Source of the DNA: Celeribacter baekdonensis
Lineage (GTDB): Bacteria > Pseudomonadota > Alphaproteobacteria > Rhodobacterales > Rhodobacteraceae
Assembly (NCBI RefSeq): GCF_900102315.1
Contig: NZ_FNBL01000003.1
Location: 340,968-404,967, forward strand
Direction of reading: 5' to 3'
Length of the DNA: 64,000 bases
Shown: piece after piece, positions 32,302-42,592 of the stretch
Layout of the letters: every line of letters starts with the position of its first letter
Position numbering within the stretch: position 1 is the first letter of the stretch
The notes under the pieces: generated by a model
The model's input: the letters and a program-made list of their open reading frames with translations, nothing else
Told to the model about the DNA's origin: nothing
Databases searched by the model: none
Made by a program: the position numbers and the translations under genes

Positions 32302-33339
32302 TCAGAAAATAGTCTCGAAACTGGTCCAGCTTATTCCGGCCAGGACCGCCCCGATGAGGGCAAAGCCAATATAGGCGGCAAAGACGCGAGGTTTGACCAG
32401 TGCCCAGACGGCCACCGCCGCCGGGATGCAGGAAATGCCCCCTGCCACCATGAAAGCCATCGCCGCGCCGGCGGACATGCCCTGAGACAAAAGCCCGGAC
32501 ATCAGGGGCACGGCGGCGTAGCCATTGAGATAGGCGGGTGCGCCGATGGCGGCTCCGATCAGGATCGGGCGCAGACCCGTGCCGCCCATCACCGAGGCGA
32601 TCATCTCTGCGGGCAAGTACCGGATCATCACCGCCTCAAGCACATAGGCAACCAACATCCATTTGCCGAGAAACATCAGGTTTTCACGAAAATTGCCGCG
32701 GAAACTCTCGATGCGCTTGGACTCGGTCCAGACCTTCCAATTTGGCGCGCCTCGCAACGCGGCCGACGCACACCGAGACGGCGCGGCGCGCGGTTTCAAA
32801 GGGTCCGCGAACAGCGCGGTGCCGCCCATGAGTTTGACCCCAAAGCCACCCATGAGGCCAATACAGACCGCGGCGAGGGTTTTGGCGATGGCAAAATCGA
32901 CGCCCAACCCGTTGGCCGTGACAATGAACATGGCCGGGTCCATCAATGGCGAGGCCAACCAAAAGGCCATGACGGCAGAGAGCGGCACGCCAACGGCCAA
33001 GGCCCCGGCAATAAAGGGAATGACCTGACAGGAGCAGAACGGCGACACACCACCGACAATCGCGGCCACCACGATCATGCGCAACTCGCGGCCTTCGAAA
33101 GCCTTGGACAGCAATGTCTCTGCACCTGAGGCTTTGACATAGGCGGTGGCGAGAATGGCAAACAGCAAAAACGGTGCCGCCGCCCAAAGCGCCTCTGCTG
33201 TAAAGCGGATCGTGTCCCACAGCGCCGGCGTGTCGAACAGGGCCACGGCCACAAGGACCAAGCCCGCGAGCAACAGGGCCTTGTCGGTCTTTTTCCACAG
33301 CATCGGGAGTTTCGGCGGGGTTTGCGTGAGATCAGTCAT
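32302..33339 (-). CDS. Permease of the ArsP/DUF318 family
   Basis: A 345-residue membrane protein with about eight to ten spans and the family signature GGVSPFCSCQVIPFIAGAL, repeated in second form as GAPAYLNGYAAVPLMSGLL. PFCSC-containing permeases include ArsP exporters of trivalent organoarsenicals; others are uncharacterised. A cytosolic loop (about 190-235) is rich in Arg, Ser and Pro. It is translationally coupled (ATGA) to an ArsR-type regulator, so metal- or metalloid-induced efflux is likely. The substrate cannot be read from the sequence. Confidence 0.82.
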   Translation of the reverse strand: MTDLTQTPPKLPMLWKKTDKALLLAGLVLVAVALFDTPALWDTIRFTAEALWAAAPFLLFAILATAYVKASGAETLLSKAFEGRELRMIVVAAIVGGVSPFCSCQVIPFIAGALAVGVPLSAVMAFWLASPLMDPAMFIVTANGLGVDFAIAKTLAAVCIGLMGGFGVKLMGGTALFADPLKPRAAPSRCASAALRGAPNWKVWTESKRIESFRGNFRENLMFLGKWMLVAYVLEAVMIRYLPAEMIASVMGGTGLRPILIGAAIGAPAYLNGYAAVPLMSGLLSQGMSAGAAMAFMVAGGISCIPAAVAVWALVKPRVFAAYIGFALIGAVLAGISWTSFETIF

Positions 33340-33701
33340 GACACTGGTCCTTCATGGCAATGGGCCTCTGGGGTACAGGTGTCTGCGTCGCAATCGGCAC
33401 AGCATTCGGACAGAAGGGCGGACAAAAGCCCCTCCAACTCATCGTAATCGGCGGCGATGCACACAATAGAGCGCCCGTGGCGCTCTTGTGTCACAAGCTT
33501 TGTGGCCGCGAGGATTTTCATGTGATGGGTCAGGGTCGCGCCGGTGATCCCGGTGCGCTCCCCCAGCGTGCCGATGGTCAATCCCTTTGGACCCGCCCGC
33601 ACCAAAGCGCGCAACACCGTGAGGCGTTGTTCGGAGCCAAGGGCAGCAAAGGTGCTTGCCGCTTCGGCTATGGAAATGTCGTCAGAATGGGGGGCGCTCA
33701 T
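33336..33701 (-). CDS. ArsR-family regulator with Cys-rich tail
   Basis: A 121-residue winged-helix repressor (helix-turn-helix about 42-66, GTLGERTGITGATLTHHMKIL). The last 25 residues hold six cysteines and two histidines (SECCADCDADTCTPEAHCHE), a likely binding site for arsenite or a thiophilic metal. It precedes and overlaps the permease gene, the usual layout for a self-regulated efflux unit. A short AT-rich palindrome (TTATAATTCTAGAAATATAA) at about 33736-33755 lies before the start and may be its operator. Confidence 0.85.
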   Translation of the reverse strand: MSAPHSDDISIAEAASTFAALGSEQRLTVLRALVRAGPKGLTIGTLGERTGITGATLTHHMKILAATKLVTQERHGRSIVCIAADYDELEGLLSALLSECCADCDADTCTPEAHCHEGPVS

Positions 33702-33735
33702 GGCGGGGTTTCCTATGCGTATCTGCGATTCATTT

Positions 33736-33755
33736 TTATAATTCTAGAAATATAA
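33736..33755. promoter_or_regulatory. Possible ArsR operator
   Basis: A near-palindromic AT-rich site centred on TTCTAGAA lies about 45 bases before the ArsR start and between two divergent genes, where an ArsR dimer would be expected. Confidence 0.4.
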
Positions 33756-33802
33756 AAATGAGTCAAGTGGTCAAACCCAAACCGATGCGCTAAAATAACC
33801 GC

Positions 33803-34402
33803 ATGAGCCTGACCCAAGAGATACGCGCCTGTCGCCTCTGTGCCGATCGGTTTACCGCCACGGCAACTGCCCACACACCGCGCCCTGTGGTGTGGTTTCG
33901 CCCCTCTGCGCGCATTTTGATCGCTGGACAGGCACCGGGCGCGCGGGTCCATGACAGCGGGCGGCCCTTTACCGACCCGTCGGGGGACCGGTTGCGCGCA
34001 TGGCTTGGGCTGGATGAGGAAACGTTTTATGACCGCGACCGCATCGCCATCGTGCCGATGGGGTTTTGTTTCCCCGGTTATGACGCCAAAGGCGCGGATA
34101 TTCCGCCGCCCAAACTGTGCCGCGAGACATGGCACGATCAGGTGATGACGGCACTGGGCGAAGTGGATCTGATCTTGCCCGTGGGGCTTCATGCGATCCG
34201 CTATCATCTTGGGGTGAAAACTGCGTTGACAGAGACAGTGCGCAATTGGCGCGACTGGCGCGATCATGCGCCGCGCGTCTTTCCCTTGCCTCATCCGTCC
34301 TGGCGCAATACGGGTTGGCTAAAGAAAAACCCGTGGTTTGAGGCCGAACTTTTGCCCGAGCTGCGCGTCTGCCTTCGGGCCAGCCTCAAGGACCTGCCAT
34401 GA
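33803..34402 (+). CDS. Uracil-DNA glycosylase family protein
   Basis: A 199-residue protein with ILIAGQAPGARVHDSGRPFTDPSGDRLRAWLG, the GxxPG and active-site region of the uracil-DNA glycosylase superfamily, and FPLPHPSWRN, the C-terminal motif containing the catalytic His. An N-terminal CRLCADRF pair of cysteines is like the cluster region of family 4 enzymes, but only two cysteines are evident. It may remove uracil from DNA or be a diverged member. Overlaps the next gene by ATGA. Confidence 0.75.
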   Translation: MSLTQEIRACRLCADRFTATATAHTPRPVVWFRPSARILIAGQAPGARVHDSGRPFTDPSGDRLRAWLGLDEETFYDRDRIAIVPMGFCFPGYDAKGADIPPPKLCRETWHDQVMTALGEVDLILPVGLHAIRYHLGVKTALTETVRNWRDWRDHAPRVFPLPHPSWRNTGWLKKNPWFEAELLPELRVCLRASLKDLP

Positions 34403-35202
34403 CCGAACACACTGCCTCCGCACAGACCCCCATTGACCGTGCCCATGCCGCGATGCAAGCCGCCCCCGACGACGACACCGCCCGTTTGCGGTTTTTTGAA
34501 CGGGTCGCGGATGGCGAATGGTTTTTGCTTTTGGACGAAGAACATGACGGCGAAGGTCCGATCACGCCCAAAGTGTTTCCGGTCGAAGAGGACCAATTTG
34601 TTCTGGCTTTTGACCGCGAACAGCGCCTTGCGGAGTTCGCTGGCGGCGCACCCTATGCGGCGATGTCCGGGCGGGTGTTGACCGAAATGTTGGCGGGATC
34701 TGGCTTTGGCTTGGGGTTGAACCTGTCTGTGGCCCCCTCCGAAATGCTCTTGCCGGGGGCGGCGGTCGATTGGCTGCAGGCCACTCTGGGCAATGCCCCC
34801 GCCGAGACCCATGGCAAAGCCGAAGAGATTTTTCCGCCGCATGGCTTGCCAGAGGTTTTGGTCACGGCGCTGGACGCCAAACTGGCGATTGCGGGTGGAT
34901 TGGCGCGGTTGGTCTACCTGTCAGGCGTGACATACGAGGACGGCGTGCGCTCGCATCTCTTGGCCTTCGTTGATCAAATTCCTGGTTCAGAAGATGTCTT
35001 GGCGCGACTTGTGTCCGAGGCGTTGATTTTTTCGGGCGTTGAGGCCGGGGCGCTGGATGTGGCGTTTTTCAAATCTTCCGATCCGCTCTGCGCCGCCTTT
35101 GCCCGCTTTGGTCTGCGCTTTGATTTGCTAGAACCCGAACCCTTGCAATCCGGCCCCGCCGCGCCCGGCATGGACCCGAGTGCCCCGCCGAAACTGCGGT
35201 GA
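34399..35202 (+). CDS. SseB-family protein
   Basis: A 267-residue soluble protein. The N-terminal half (DRAHAAMQAAPDDDTARLRFFERVADGEWFLLL, then FPVEEDQFVLAFDREQRLAEF) matches the SseB domain, whose role outside Salmonella is unclear. The remainder is acidic with a proline-rich end. It is coupled to the uracil-DNA glycosylase gene by a four-base overlap and converges on the 2-hydroxyacid dehydrogenase gene, with a structured repeat between them. Confidence 0.7.
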   Translation: MTEHTASAQTPIDRAHAAMQAAPDDDTARLRFFERVADGEWFLLLDEEHDGEGPITPKVFPVEEDQFVLAFDREQRLAEFAGGAPYAAMSGRVLTEMLAGSGFGLGLNLSVAPSEMLLPGAAVDWLQATLGNAPAETHGKAEEIFPPHGLPEVLVTALDAKLAIAGGLARLVYLSGVTYEDGVRSHLLAFVDQIPGSEDVLARLVSEALIFSGVEAGALDVAFFKSSDPLCAAFARFGLRFDLLEPEPLQSGPAAPGMDPSAPPKLR

Positions 35203-35210
35203 TGTGAGTA

Positions 35211-35328
35211 TTTAAAACGCCACGCCTTTAACCTGAGACAGGGGAAAGGCGTGGCGATGCTGAACATATCAATGGTGTGGGCGTTCCGCCATAAACCCGT
35301 GATTCAGGTTTATGGCGGAACGCTTTAG
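35211..35328. repeat. Two-hairpin structured repeat, copy B
   Basis: Best-preserved copy. Hairpin 1 is CGCCACGCC...GGCGTGGCG around ACCTGAGACAGGGG; the linker reads ACATATCAATGGTGTGG; hairpin 2 has a perfect 17-bp stem GCGTTCCGCCATAAACC with its complement around CGTGATTCA. It lies between two convergent genes and ends CGCTTTA. Confidence 0.9.
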
Positions 35329-35355
35329 GTCACGGTAAAGGGGGGGCTGGGTGGC

Positions 35356-36288
35356 TCAGTACCCGGCCGCGCGATCGACCAGATGCACAAACGGTTCACC
35401 CGCCTCGCCACGGCGGATGTTTTCGGCGATCACCTCTGAGGCAGTTTGCGCGCGGGTTTCAGCGGCGATATGCGGCGTGACGGTGACGTTGGGGTGGGCC
35501 CAATAGGGGTGGTCTTGCGGCAGGGGTTCGGTGCGGAACACGTCCAAAGTGGCGTGACCGATCTGGCCTGCGTCCAAGGCGGTCAGCAGGGCATCATCGT
35601 CGATCAAACTGCCACGTCCGGGATTCACGATGCGCGCGCCCTTGGGCAAAAGCGCCAGTGTTTCTGCGTTCAGAGTGTTCTCCGTCTGTGCCGTGTTGGG
35701 CAGCAACAGCACGACGATTTCGCCCGTCTTCAACGCCATTTTGAGACCGTCGGGGCCGCTGACACAGGTCAGTCCCGCGATCTGTTTCGGACGCCGCGAC
35801 CATCCGGTGACGTGAAAGCCAAGGGCGGCCAGCGCTCGCGCGCAGCTCTGTCCAAGTTCGCCCAAGCCCAGCACCGTGACAGGACGATCGCGCGCCAAAG
35901 GTGGGGTGATGTGATCCCACGCGCCATTGAGGCCGTGAATGTGGCGGTCCATCCCAAGATGATAGCGCATCACATGCCCGACCACGTAGTCGCGCATCCC
36001 CTGCGCGAGGCCAGGGTCGACCATCCGGCAGAGCGGTTGGGTGAGCGTGGAGTTGGGGGCGATTTTTTCGACGCCAGCCCAGAGGCTTAGAACCGCTTTG
36101 GTGCGGGTGTAGGGGGTGAAATCACGGAGCGTGTCGTTCGGAGCATAGATGATGTAATCGACCGCATCCGGGCGGGCGCTGCGCGTCAGATCGGCGTCAA
36201 TCCCCGCCTCTTTGAGCACCTGCTGCAGCACCGTTTCATAGGCGGGCCACGTCCGGTCCGGGGCGGAAAACAACAGGGTGAGCGTCAT
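35356..36288 (-). CDS. Glyoxylate/hydroxypyruvate reductase A-like dehydrogenase
   Basis: A 310-residue D-2-hydroxyacid dehydrogenase. The NAD(P) site reads VTVLGLGELGQSCARALAALGF and the catalytic residues appear in NPGRGSLIDDDAL (Arg), then VFRTEPLPQDHPYW (Glu) and PHIAA (His). The pattern fits the GhrA subfamily, which reduces glyoxylate or hydroxypyruvate. The ATG at 36288 overlaps the rodA stop by four bases; the frame is open to 36522 but that part lies within rodA. Its link with cell-wall genes is probably only transcriptional. Confidence 0.85.
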   Translation of the reverse strand: MTLTLLFSAPDRTWPAYETVLQQVLKEAGIDADLTRSARPDAVDYIIYAPNDTLRDFTPYTRTKAVLSLWAGVEKIAPNSTLTQPLCRMVDPGLAQGMRDYVVGHVMRYHLGMDRHIHGLNGAWDHITPPLARDRPVTVLGLGELGQSCARALAALGFHVTGWSRRPKQIAGLTCVSGPDGLKMALKTGEIVVLLLPNTAQTENTLNAETLALLPKGARIVNPGRGSLIDDDALLTALDAGQIGHATLDVFRTEPLPQDHPYWAHPNVTVTPHIAAETRAQTASEVIAENIRRGEAGEPFVHLVDRAAGY

Positions 36289-37433
36289 CTTTTGCCCCTT
36301 GGGCGATGGATATGCGCCGATTGGACGATGCCGAACGCGGCCAAAAGCACCAACATCGCCGAGCCGCCATAGGACACGAGTGGCAAGGGCACGCCGACCA
36401 CGGGGGCAAGCCCCATCACCATCGACATATTGACCGCGAAAAACAGGAAAAACGTCGCTGAGACGCCGATGGTCACCAGCGCACCAAACCGATCTTTGTT
36501 GTTCATCGCCGAGACAAGGCAAAACAGGACAATCCCGGCATAGAGTGCCAAAAGGGAGATGCCGCCGATAAAGCCGAACTCTTCGGCCAAGGTGGTAAAG
36601 ATAAAGTCGGTGTGTTTTTCAGGCAGGAAATTCAACCGGCTCTGCGTGCCCTGCATAAACCCGCGCCCGGTCCAACCACCTGATCCCAAAGCAATTTTCG
36701 ATTGAGTGATGTGATAGCCCGCCCCCAAAGGATCGGTGGAGGGATCGAGAAACGTATCGATGCGGGCAAATTGGTAATCTTTCAAAAGCTGCCAAGAGGT
36801 GCCGCGCGAGGCGAACACAGCGCTGACAAGCCCAACCGCAATGCCCGCGACCGCTGCGAAATACCACCAACTGACGCCGGCGGCGAACATCACGATGGCC
36901 CCACCCGCGATCAACAGGATCGAAGTGCCAAGATCGGGCTGATTGAGCACCAAAGCCGTGGGCACAAGGATCAACACGACAGGGATCAAAACCCACAAAG
37001 GTTTGGAGACCTTGTCAATGTCGAGCCAATCGTAATAGGCGGCCAACAGCATCACCAGCGAGATTTTCATCAATTCGGAGGGTTGAAGCTTGATCGGGCC
37101 AAGATCAATCCATCGCTGTGCGCCCATGCCAACATGGCCGAAAAATTCGACGAAAATCAACAGCATAAAGGAGGCGATATAGGCCAGACCGGCGATGTTG
37201 CGCCAAAACCAGATCGGCACCATGCCGATCATCAACATCGCCACCATGCCAAGGGCAAAGCGTTTCATCTGTGGCTCGGCCCAGGGTTGAAACGACCCTC
37301 CCGCATTGGAATAGAGCATCAAAAACCCGACCGAGGCGGCGGCGGACAGCAACAGGACCAGCGCCCAGTTGACATAAAGGACTTTTGACAGACCGGTTGG
37401 GATGGTTTTGAGGGTGCTTTCAAGATAGCTCAT
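36285..37433 (-). CDS. rodA: Rod-shape peptidoglycan glycosyltransferase RodA
   Basis: SEDS-family enzyme that polymerises glycan strands during elongation with PBP2. The 382-residue protein has about ten spans and the signatures HVGMGAQRWIDLGPIKLQPSELMKISLVMLLA, LVLNQPDLGTSILLIAGG, FLPEKHTDFIFTTLAEEFGFIGG and VGVPLPLVSYGGSAMLVLLAAFG. Coupled by ATGA overlaps to mrdA upstream and to the dehydrogenase gene downstream. Confidence 0.96.
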   Translation of the reverse strand: MSYLESTLKTIPTGLSKVLYVNWALVLLLSAAASVGFLMLYSNAGGSFQPWAEPQMKRFALGMVAMLMIGMVPIWFWRNIAGLAYIASFMLLIFVEFFGHVGMGAQRWIDLGPIKLQPSELMKISLVMLLAAYYDWLDIDKVSKPLWVLIPVVLILVPTALVLNQPDLGTSILLIAGGAIVMFAAGVSWWYFAAVAGIAVGLVSAVFASRGTSWQLLKDYQFARIDTFLDPSTDPLGAGYHITQSKIALGSGGWTGRGFMQGTQSRLNFLPEKHTDFIFTTLAEEFGFIGGISLLALYAGIVLFCLVSAMNNKDRFGALVTIGVSATFFLFFAVNMSMVMGLAPVVGVPLPLVSYGGSAMLVLLAAFGIVQSAHIHRPRGKR

Positions 37434-39349
37434 GCACGGCCTCTTGTGGACTCGTCGCCATCGAGGTCGCGCAGGGGCATGGCCTTGAACCGTTCGCGGA
37501 TGGTGCCACGTTGCGAGCTTGGATAGGCGGCCAAAGGTGGCACCGCACCATGGAGGGCATAGAGCATCAAATCGCGGGCAATCGGGGCCGCGACAGAGGA
37601 GCCCCCGCCGCCATGTTCGACCACCACCGAGACAGCATAGCGCGGCGCATTATAGGGTGCGAAGGCGACAAACAGCGCGTGATCGCGTTCGATCCATGGC
37701 ACGTTATTGTTGTTCACCACGGCGGAGCGGACCTGTGCCGTGCCGGTTTTCCCCGCCATTTTGGTGGTGTCGTCTTCGATGCGCGCAGAAAAGGCGGTGC
37801 CACGATTTGAGTTGATCACCTCAAACATGCCCTGACGCACCGAGCGCAACATGTTCTCATTGAGCCCCAAAGGCGCGCCGCCGAGGATGTTTTGCTCGAC
37901 CCCGTCGATGGATTTGATCATCCGGGGCAAGATCTCGCGGTTGGTCGCCAAACGCGCGGTCATTACGGCAAGCTGCATGGGCGTCGCCAGTACAAATCCC
38001 TGGCCAATGGCGGCGTTCAAACTGTCCCCCACCACCCATTCGGCACCACGGTTTTCAAGTTTCCATTGCTTATCGGGCATGAGACCGGAATTGATCCCCG
38101 GCAGCGGCAGATCATAGCGCAGGCCAAGTCCAAGTTTGCGGCCCATCTCGGCGATGTTTTCAATGCCTGCACGCTGGGCCATCTCGTAATAATAGACGTC
38201 ACATGAATGGCGCAGGGAGCCGACCATATTCACATTGCCGTGCCCTGCGCGTTTCCAACAGTGAAAGCGCCGCCCGCCAATCTCAGTGTAACCCATGCAG
38301 CGGACCGTGTCTTCGGGCGTGACAACGCCCGCCTCAAGCGCAGCTAGGGCGGTGACCATTTTAAAGGTTGATCCCGGCGGGTAGGCCCCCTGAACCGATT
38401 TGGACGGCAAGGGGCGGTGATCGTTTTCCAACAGTTCATTATAGGCGACCGAAGAAATCCCGCGCACGAACAGGTTTGGATCAAAGGCCGGGGTCGATCC
38501 GGCGGCCAAAATATCGCCGGTTTCCACATCCATGATCACGGCAGAGGCGCTTTCCCCCGCAAGCCGGGCTTGGGTGAAATTCTGCATATTGTTATCCAGG
38601 GTGAGTTGCAGGTTCACCCCCGGCTCACCTTCGTGGCGGTCCAATTCGCGAATGATCCGGCCATAGGCGTTTTGTTCCACCCGCAGCGATCCGGCCTTGC
38701 CACGCAAAACATCCTCAAGACGGCTTTCCGCGCCGGATTTGCCAATCTGGAATTTTGGGATGCGGTAAAGCGGGTCGATATTGTCCATTTTCGACAGGTC
38801 ATAATCGGACACGGGACCGACATAGCCGACCAAATGGGCGAAATCATCGTGCAGCGGATAATGGCGTGACAGGCCGACCTCTGGCGTCACCCCCGGAAGG
38901 GCCGGGCCATTGGCGGAGACGGATGAAAACGCTTCCCAACTCAAACGGTCGGCGATGGTCACGGGGGCAGAGGGGCCGGCTTTTTTCAACTCGGCGCGCA
39001 CCCGCTCTTGTTCCTCAAGCGGCAGGCCGATCAAGCGCTCCAATTCCACCAAGACCTGATCCAATTCGCTGGCGTCCTCTTTGCGGATCACAATGCGAAA
39101 GGTCTGTTCGTTTTCGGCAATCACTGCGCCGTTCCGATCATAGATCAATCCGCGTGCAGGGGGCAAAAGCCGGAATTTGACGCGGTTTTCTTCGGCCAAA
39201 AGCCGGAATTCATCGGCCTGATCGACCTGCATATAGCGCATTCTGAGGCCAAGAATGCCCATGAAGGCCAATTGGCTGCCGCCCAAAAACAACGCCCGAC
39301 GCGAGATTTTGCGGGCAGACTGCGCGGTGTCTGCGGGGGAACGTCTCAT
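37430..39349 (-). CDS. mrdA: Penicillin-binding protein 2
   Basis: Transpeptidase of lateral wall growth. The 639-residue protein has an N-terminal membrane anchor (about 19-40), the PBP dimerisation domain, and a transpeptidase domain with the active serine in GAYPPGSTFKMVTALAALE, SxN in SLRHSCDVYYYE (S-x-D form) and KTGTAQV. Length is normal. It follows mreD with an ATGA overlap. Confidence 0.95.
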   Translation of the reverse strand: MRRSPADTAQSARKISRRALFLGGSQLAFMGILGLRMRYMQVDQADEFRLLAEENRVKFRLLPPARGLIYDRNGAVIAENEQTFRIVIRKEDASELDQVLVELERLIGLPLEEQERVRAELKKAGPSAPVTIADRLSWEAFSSVSANGPALPGVTPEVGLSRHYPLHDDFAHLVGYVGPVSDYDLSKMDNIDPLYRIPKFQIGKSGAESRLEDVLRGKAGSLRVEQNAYGRIIRELDRHEGEPGVNLQLTLDNNMQNFTQARLAGESASAVIMDVETGDILAAGSTPAFDPNLFVRGISSVAYNELLENDHRPLPSKSVQGAYPPGSTFKMVTALAALEAGVVTPEDTVRCMGYTEIGGRRFHCWKRAGHGNVNMVGSLRHSCDVYYYEMAQRAGIENIAEMGRKLGLGLRYDLPLPGINSGLMPDKQWKLENRGAEWVVGDSLNAAIGQGFVLATPMQLAVMTARLATNREILPRMIKSIDGVEQNILGGAPLGLNENMLRSVRQGMFEVINSNRGTAFSARIEDDTTKMAGKTGTAQVRSAVVNNNNVPWIERDHALFVAFAPYNAPRYAVSVVVEHGGGGSSVAAPIARDLMLYALHGAVPPLAAYPSSQRGTIRERFKAMPLRDLDGDESTRGRA

Positions 39350-39885
39350 CGCACATACCTCATCTCATCGGCCTCAGACGGGGTGATCTTGGTCACATTC
39401 ATCATCGTGACGGACACCAAAACCACAATCGGATAGGCGATCAGCGTTGAAATTTGGCCCAAAATTGTCAGCATGAGAGGCGCTTGATCGACCATGAAGA
39501 CCGCCAGGACGAGACGGTACAAAAGCGCCATGGCCAGCATCACCCCGGCCACCATCGCCCATTCGACGGCAAAGGGCATGTCGCGCGATGTCGGTTCACG
39601 CCGACGCAGAAATTCAAGGCCGATCACAGACAGCGCGGTCCATAGTCCGGGTGGGCGCATAAAGATGAAATCCGCCATAAGCAGGATCGCGGCGAACAAA
39701 AAGACCGGAACATAATCCGGACGTCTGAGCACCCATGCGAAGGCAAACGCCAACAAAAGATCCGGTCCCGGCCAATGGCCGTATCCGACTTTAAGAGGCA
39801 GAAGATAAAAGAAAAACGCAAGCATGGAGAGGGCGAGAAACCCGGCTCTGTAGCTCCACCGTCGTGTGGTGCGCGGGTCAACCAT
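39346..39885 (-). CDS. mreD: Rod shape-determining protein MreD
   Basis: A 179-residue membrane protein with about five or six spans, of the MreD family by size, hydropathy and position between mreC and mrdA. Sequence signatures are weak in this family, but PGPDLLLAFAFAWVLRRPDYVP and the FIFMRPPGLWTAL stretch are typical of alphaproteobacterial MreD. Overlaps mreC by eight bases and mrdA by four. Confidence 0.9.
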   Translation of the reverse strand: MVDPRTTRRWSYRAGFLALSMLAFFFYLLPLKVGYGHWPGPDLLLAFAFAWVLRRPDYVPVFLFAAILLMADFIFMRPPGLWTALSVIGLEFLRRREPTSRDMPFAVEWAMVAGVMLAMALLYRLVLAVFMVDQAPLMLTILGQISTLIAYPIVVLVSVTMMNVTKITPSEADEMRYVR

Positions 39886-40786
39886 CGGGATTGGCCTCCG
39901 CGTCCTGTGGCAGGGTCGTCAATGGCGCGTCCGGCAGGATCAACCCACCCGGATCGCTGATCTGTTCGCTCTCGTGGGTTCTGAGCACCCGCAGGTAATC
40001 CAGACGTTCGTAATCCGCCGCCAAAATCACCCGCAGACGCCGATCCGGGCCCATCGCAACCTGTCCGATCAGCAGATCGGTGGGAAACACGCCGCCATCG
40101 CCCGAAGACACGACGCGGTCGCCGGGACGGACAAGTTCGGGGCTTTCGATGAAATCCAAAGGTGGGCGGCTGCTGTTGTCGCCAGACAGGATGGCGCGTT
40201 GGCCCGAGGGTTGGATCGTGGCGGGCAGGCGCGAATTGCTGTCGGTCAGCAGGATCACCCTTGAGGTGTTGGTGCCAACGCCCGAAATCCGTCCAACCAG
40301 CCCGATCCCGTCCATCGTGGCCCAACCATCGCGGATGCCATCGCGCGACCCGACGTTCAAAAGCACGGATTGCCGAAAGGGCGAACCCGAATCCGCCATC
40401 ACCACGCCGGTGACATAGGTGTATTTCGGGTCGATCCGCACTTTGTTGAGGTCCAAAAGCTTGGCGTTCTTCTGTTCCAACTGGAGCGCCGCCTCTTTCC
40501 ACGCCTGCATTTGACGCAGCTCCCGGCGGAGTTCCTGGTTCTGGTCATAGATGCGTTGATAGCTTTGGAAATTCTCGATCATCCCAACGGTTTTGGTCAC
40601 GGGAACCAAAGCCCATTCGAAAGAAGGCACAAATTTATCAATGAGTTGCGCGCGCATACGCTCAACGCGCGGACTGTCAATCCGCCAGAGGATGAACAGC
40701 CCGGCAAGGCACAGCAACAGAATCCCGATCAGCAAACGCCGGATCGGGCGGACATAGTCCTCTGAATTGCCTCTGTCTTTGGCCAC
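39878..40786 (-). CDS. mreC: Rod shape-determining protein MreC
   Basis: A 302-residue periplasmic scaffold with one N-terminal span (about 14-32, RRLLIGILLLCLAGLFILW), a coiled coil (about 75-105) and the MreC beta domain (VTGVVMADSGSPFRQSVLLNVGSRDGIRDG, GLVGRISGVGTNTSRVILLTD). It links MreB to the wall enzymes. The C-terminus beyond the domain is short. Second gene of the mreBCD operon, 62 bases after mreB. Confidence 0.94.
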   Translation of the reverse strand: MAKDRGNSEDYVRPIRRLLIGILLLCLAGLFILWRIDSPRVERMRAQLIDKFVPSFEWALVPVTKTVGMIENFQSYQRIYDQNQELRRELRQMQAWKEAALQLEQKNAKLLDLNKVRIDPKYTYVTGVVMADSGSPFRQSVLLNVGSRDGIRDGWATMDGIGLVGRISGVGTNTSRVILLTDSNSRLPATIQPSGQRAILSGDNSSRPPLDFIESPELVRPGDRVVSSGDGGVFPTDLLIGQVAMGPDRRLRVILAADYERLDYLRVLRTHESEQISDPGGLILPDAPLTTLPQDAEANPDG

Positions 40787-40848
40787 GGTTCGCTCCCCAC
40801 GTCTTCGTCACGGGTCAGCCGGGAAAAAGGATCTGCACGCGGCAGGGC

Positions 40849-42167
<1,319 letters not shown>

Positions 42168-42480
42168 TACGGGCGGAGCAAAACCTTGCCTTTACGGCCC
42201 GGAATCAGGGCGGCTTTGACCGCGTCTTGGATTTCGCTCAGCGGGAAAACCGCCTCTGTGTCGAGGGTCAATTTGCCCTGAGCGGCCAATGACACCAGCT
42301 CAACAACGAGAGTGCGACGCTTTTCCGGGTCCATCATTTCGATGACTTTCGCGCCCCAAAAGCCCCTCCCATCCGAGCAAGTCGGTGAGATCTTCGGCCA
42401 GATCGCCGCCGACGGAGTCGATGGCCGCGCGTGCCGATAAGCGCCATGGCTTTGGCTTTCCAGTCTGCGTCATTGGAGGA
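42168..42480 (-). pseudogene. Remnant of MDR-type alcohol dehydrogenase/quinone oxidoreductase
   Basis: Minus-strand translation in two frames recovers the end of a medium-chain dehydrogenase. One frame has AIDSVGGDLAEDLTDLLG, the usual nucleotide-domain segment. After a frame change the sequence WGAKVIEMMDPEKRRTLVVEL leads to AAQGKLTLDTEAVFPLSEIQDAVKAAL, ending in GRKGKVLLRP and TAA. The stretch between the two is too short for an intact enzyme, so there was at least one deletion with a frameshift. Nothing of the N-terminal half is visible. Confidence 0.7.
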
Positions 42481-42540
42481 GCAGGGAAGGTTTGGTGCGG
42501 GAGTGATCAGAGACCATGGCGCAAACGCGTGCCGGGTATG

Positions 42541-42569
42541 AAAAGGGGCGCGCCGAAGCACGCCCCAAA
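42541..42569 (-). terminator. Terminator after leuA
   Basis: On the minus strand GGGGCGTGC-TTCG-GCGCGCCCC followed by TTTTC, 24 bases past the leuA stop. A stable tetraloop hairpin with one G-T style mismatch. Confidence 0.75.
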
Positions 42570-42592
42570 GGATCAAGCCATGTGTAGGTGCA

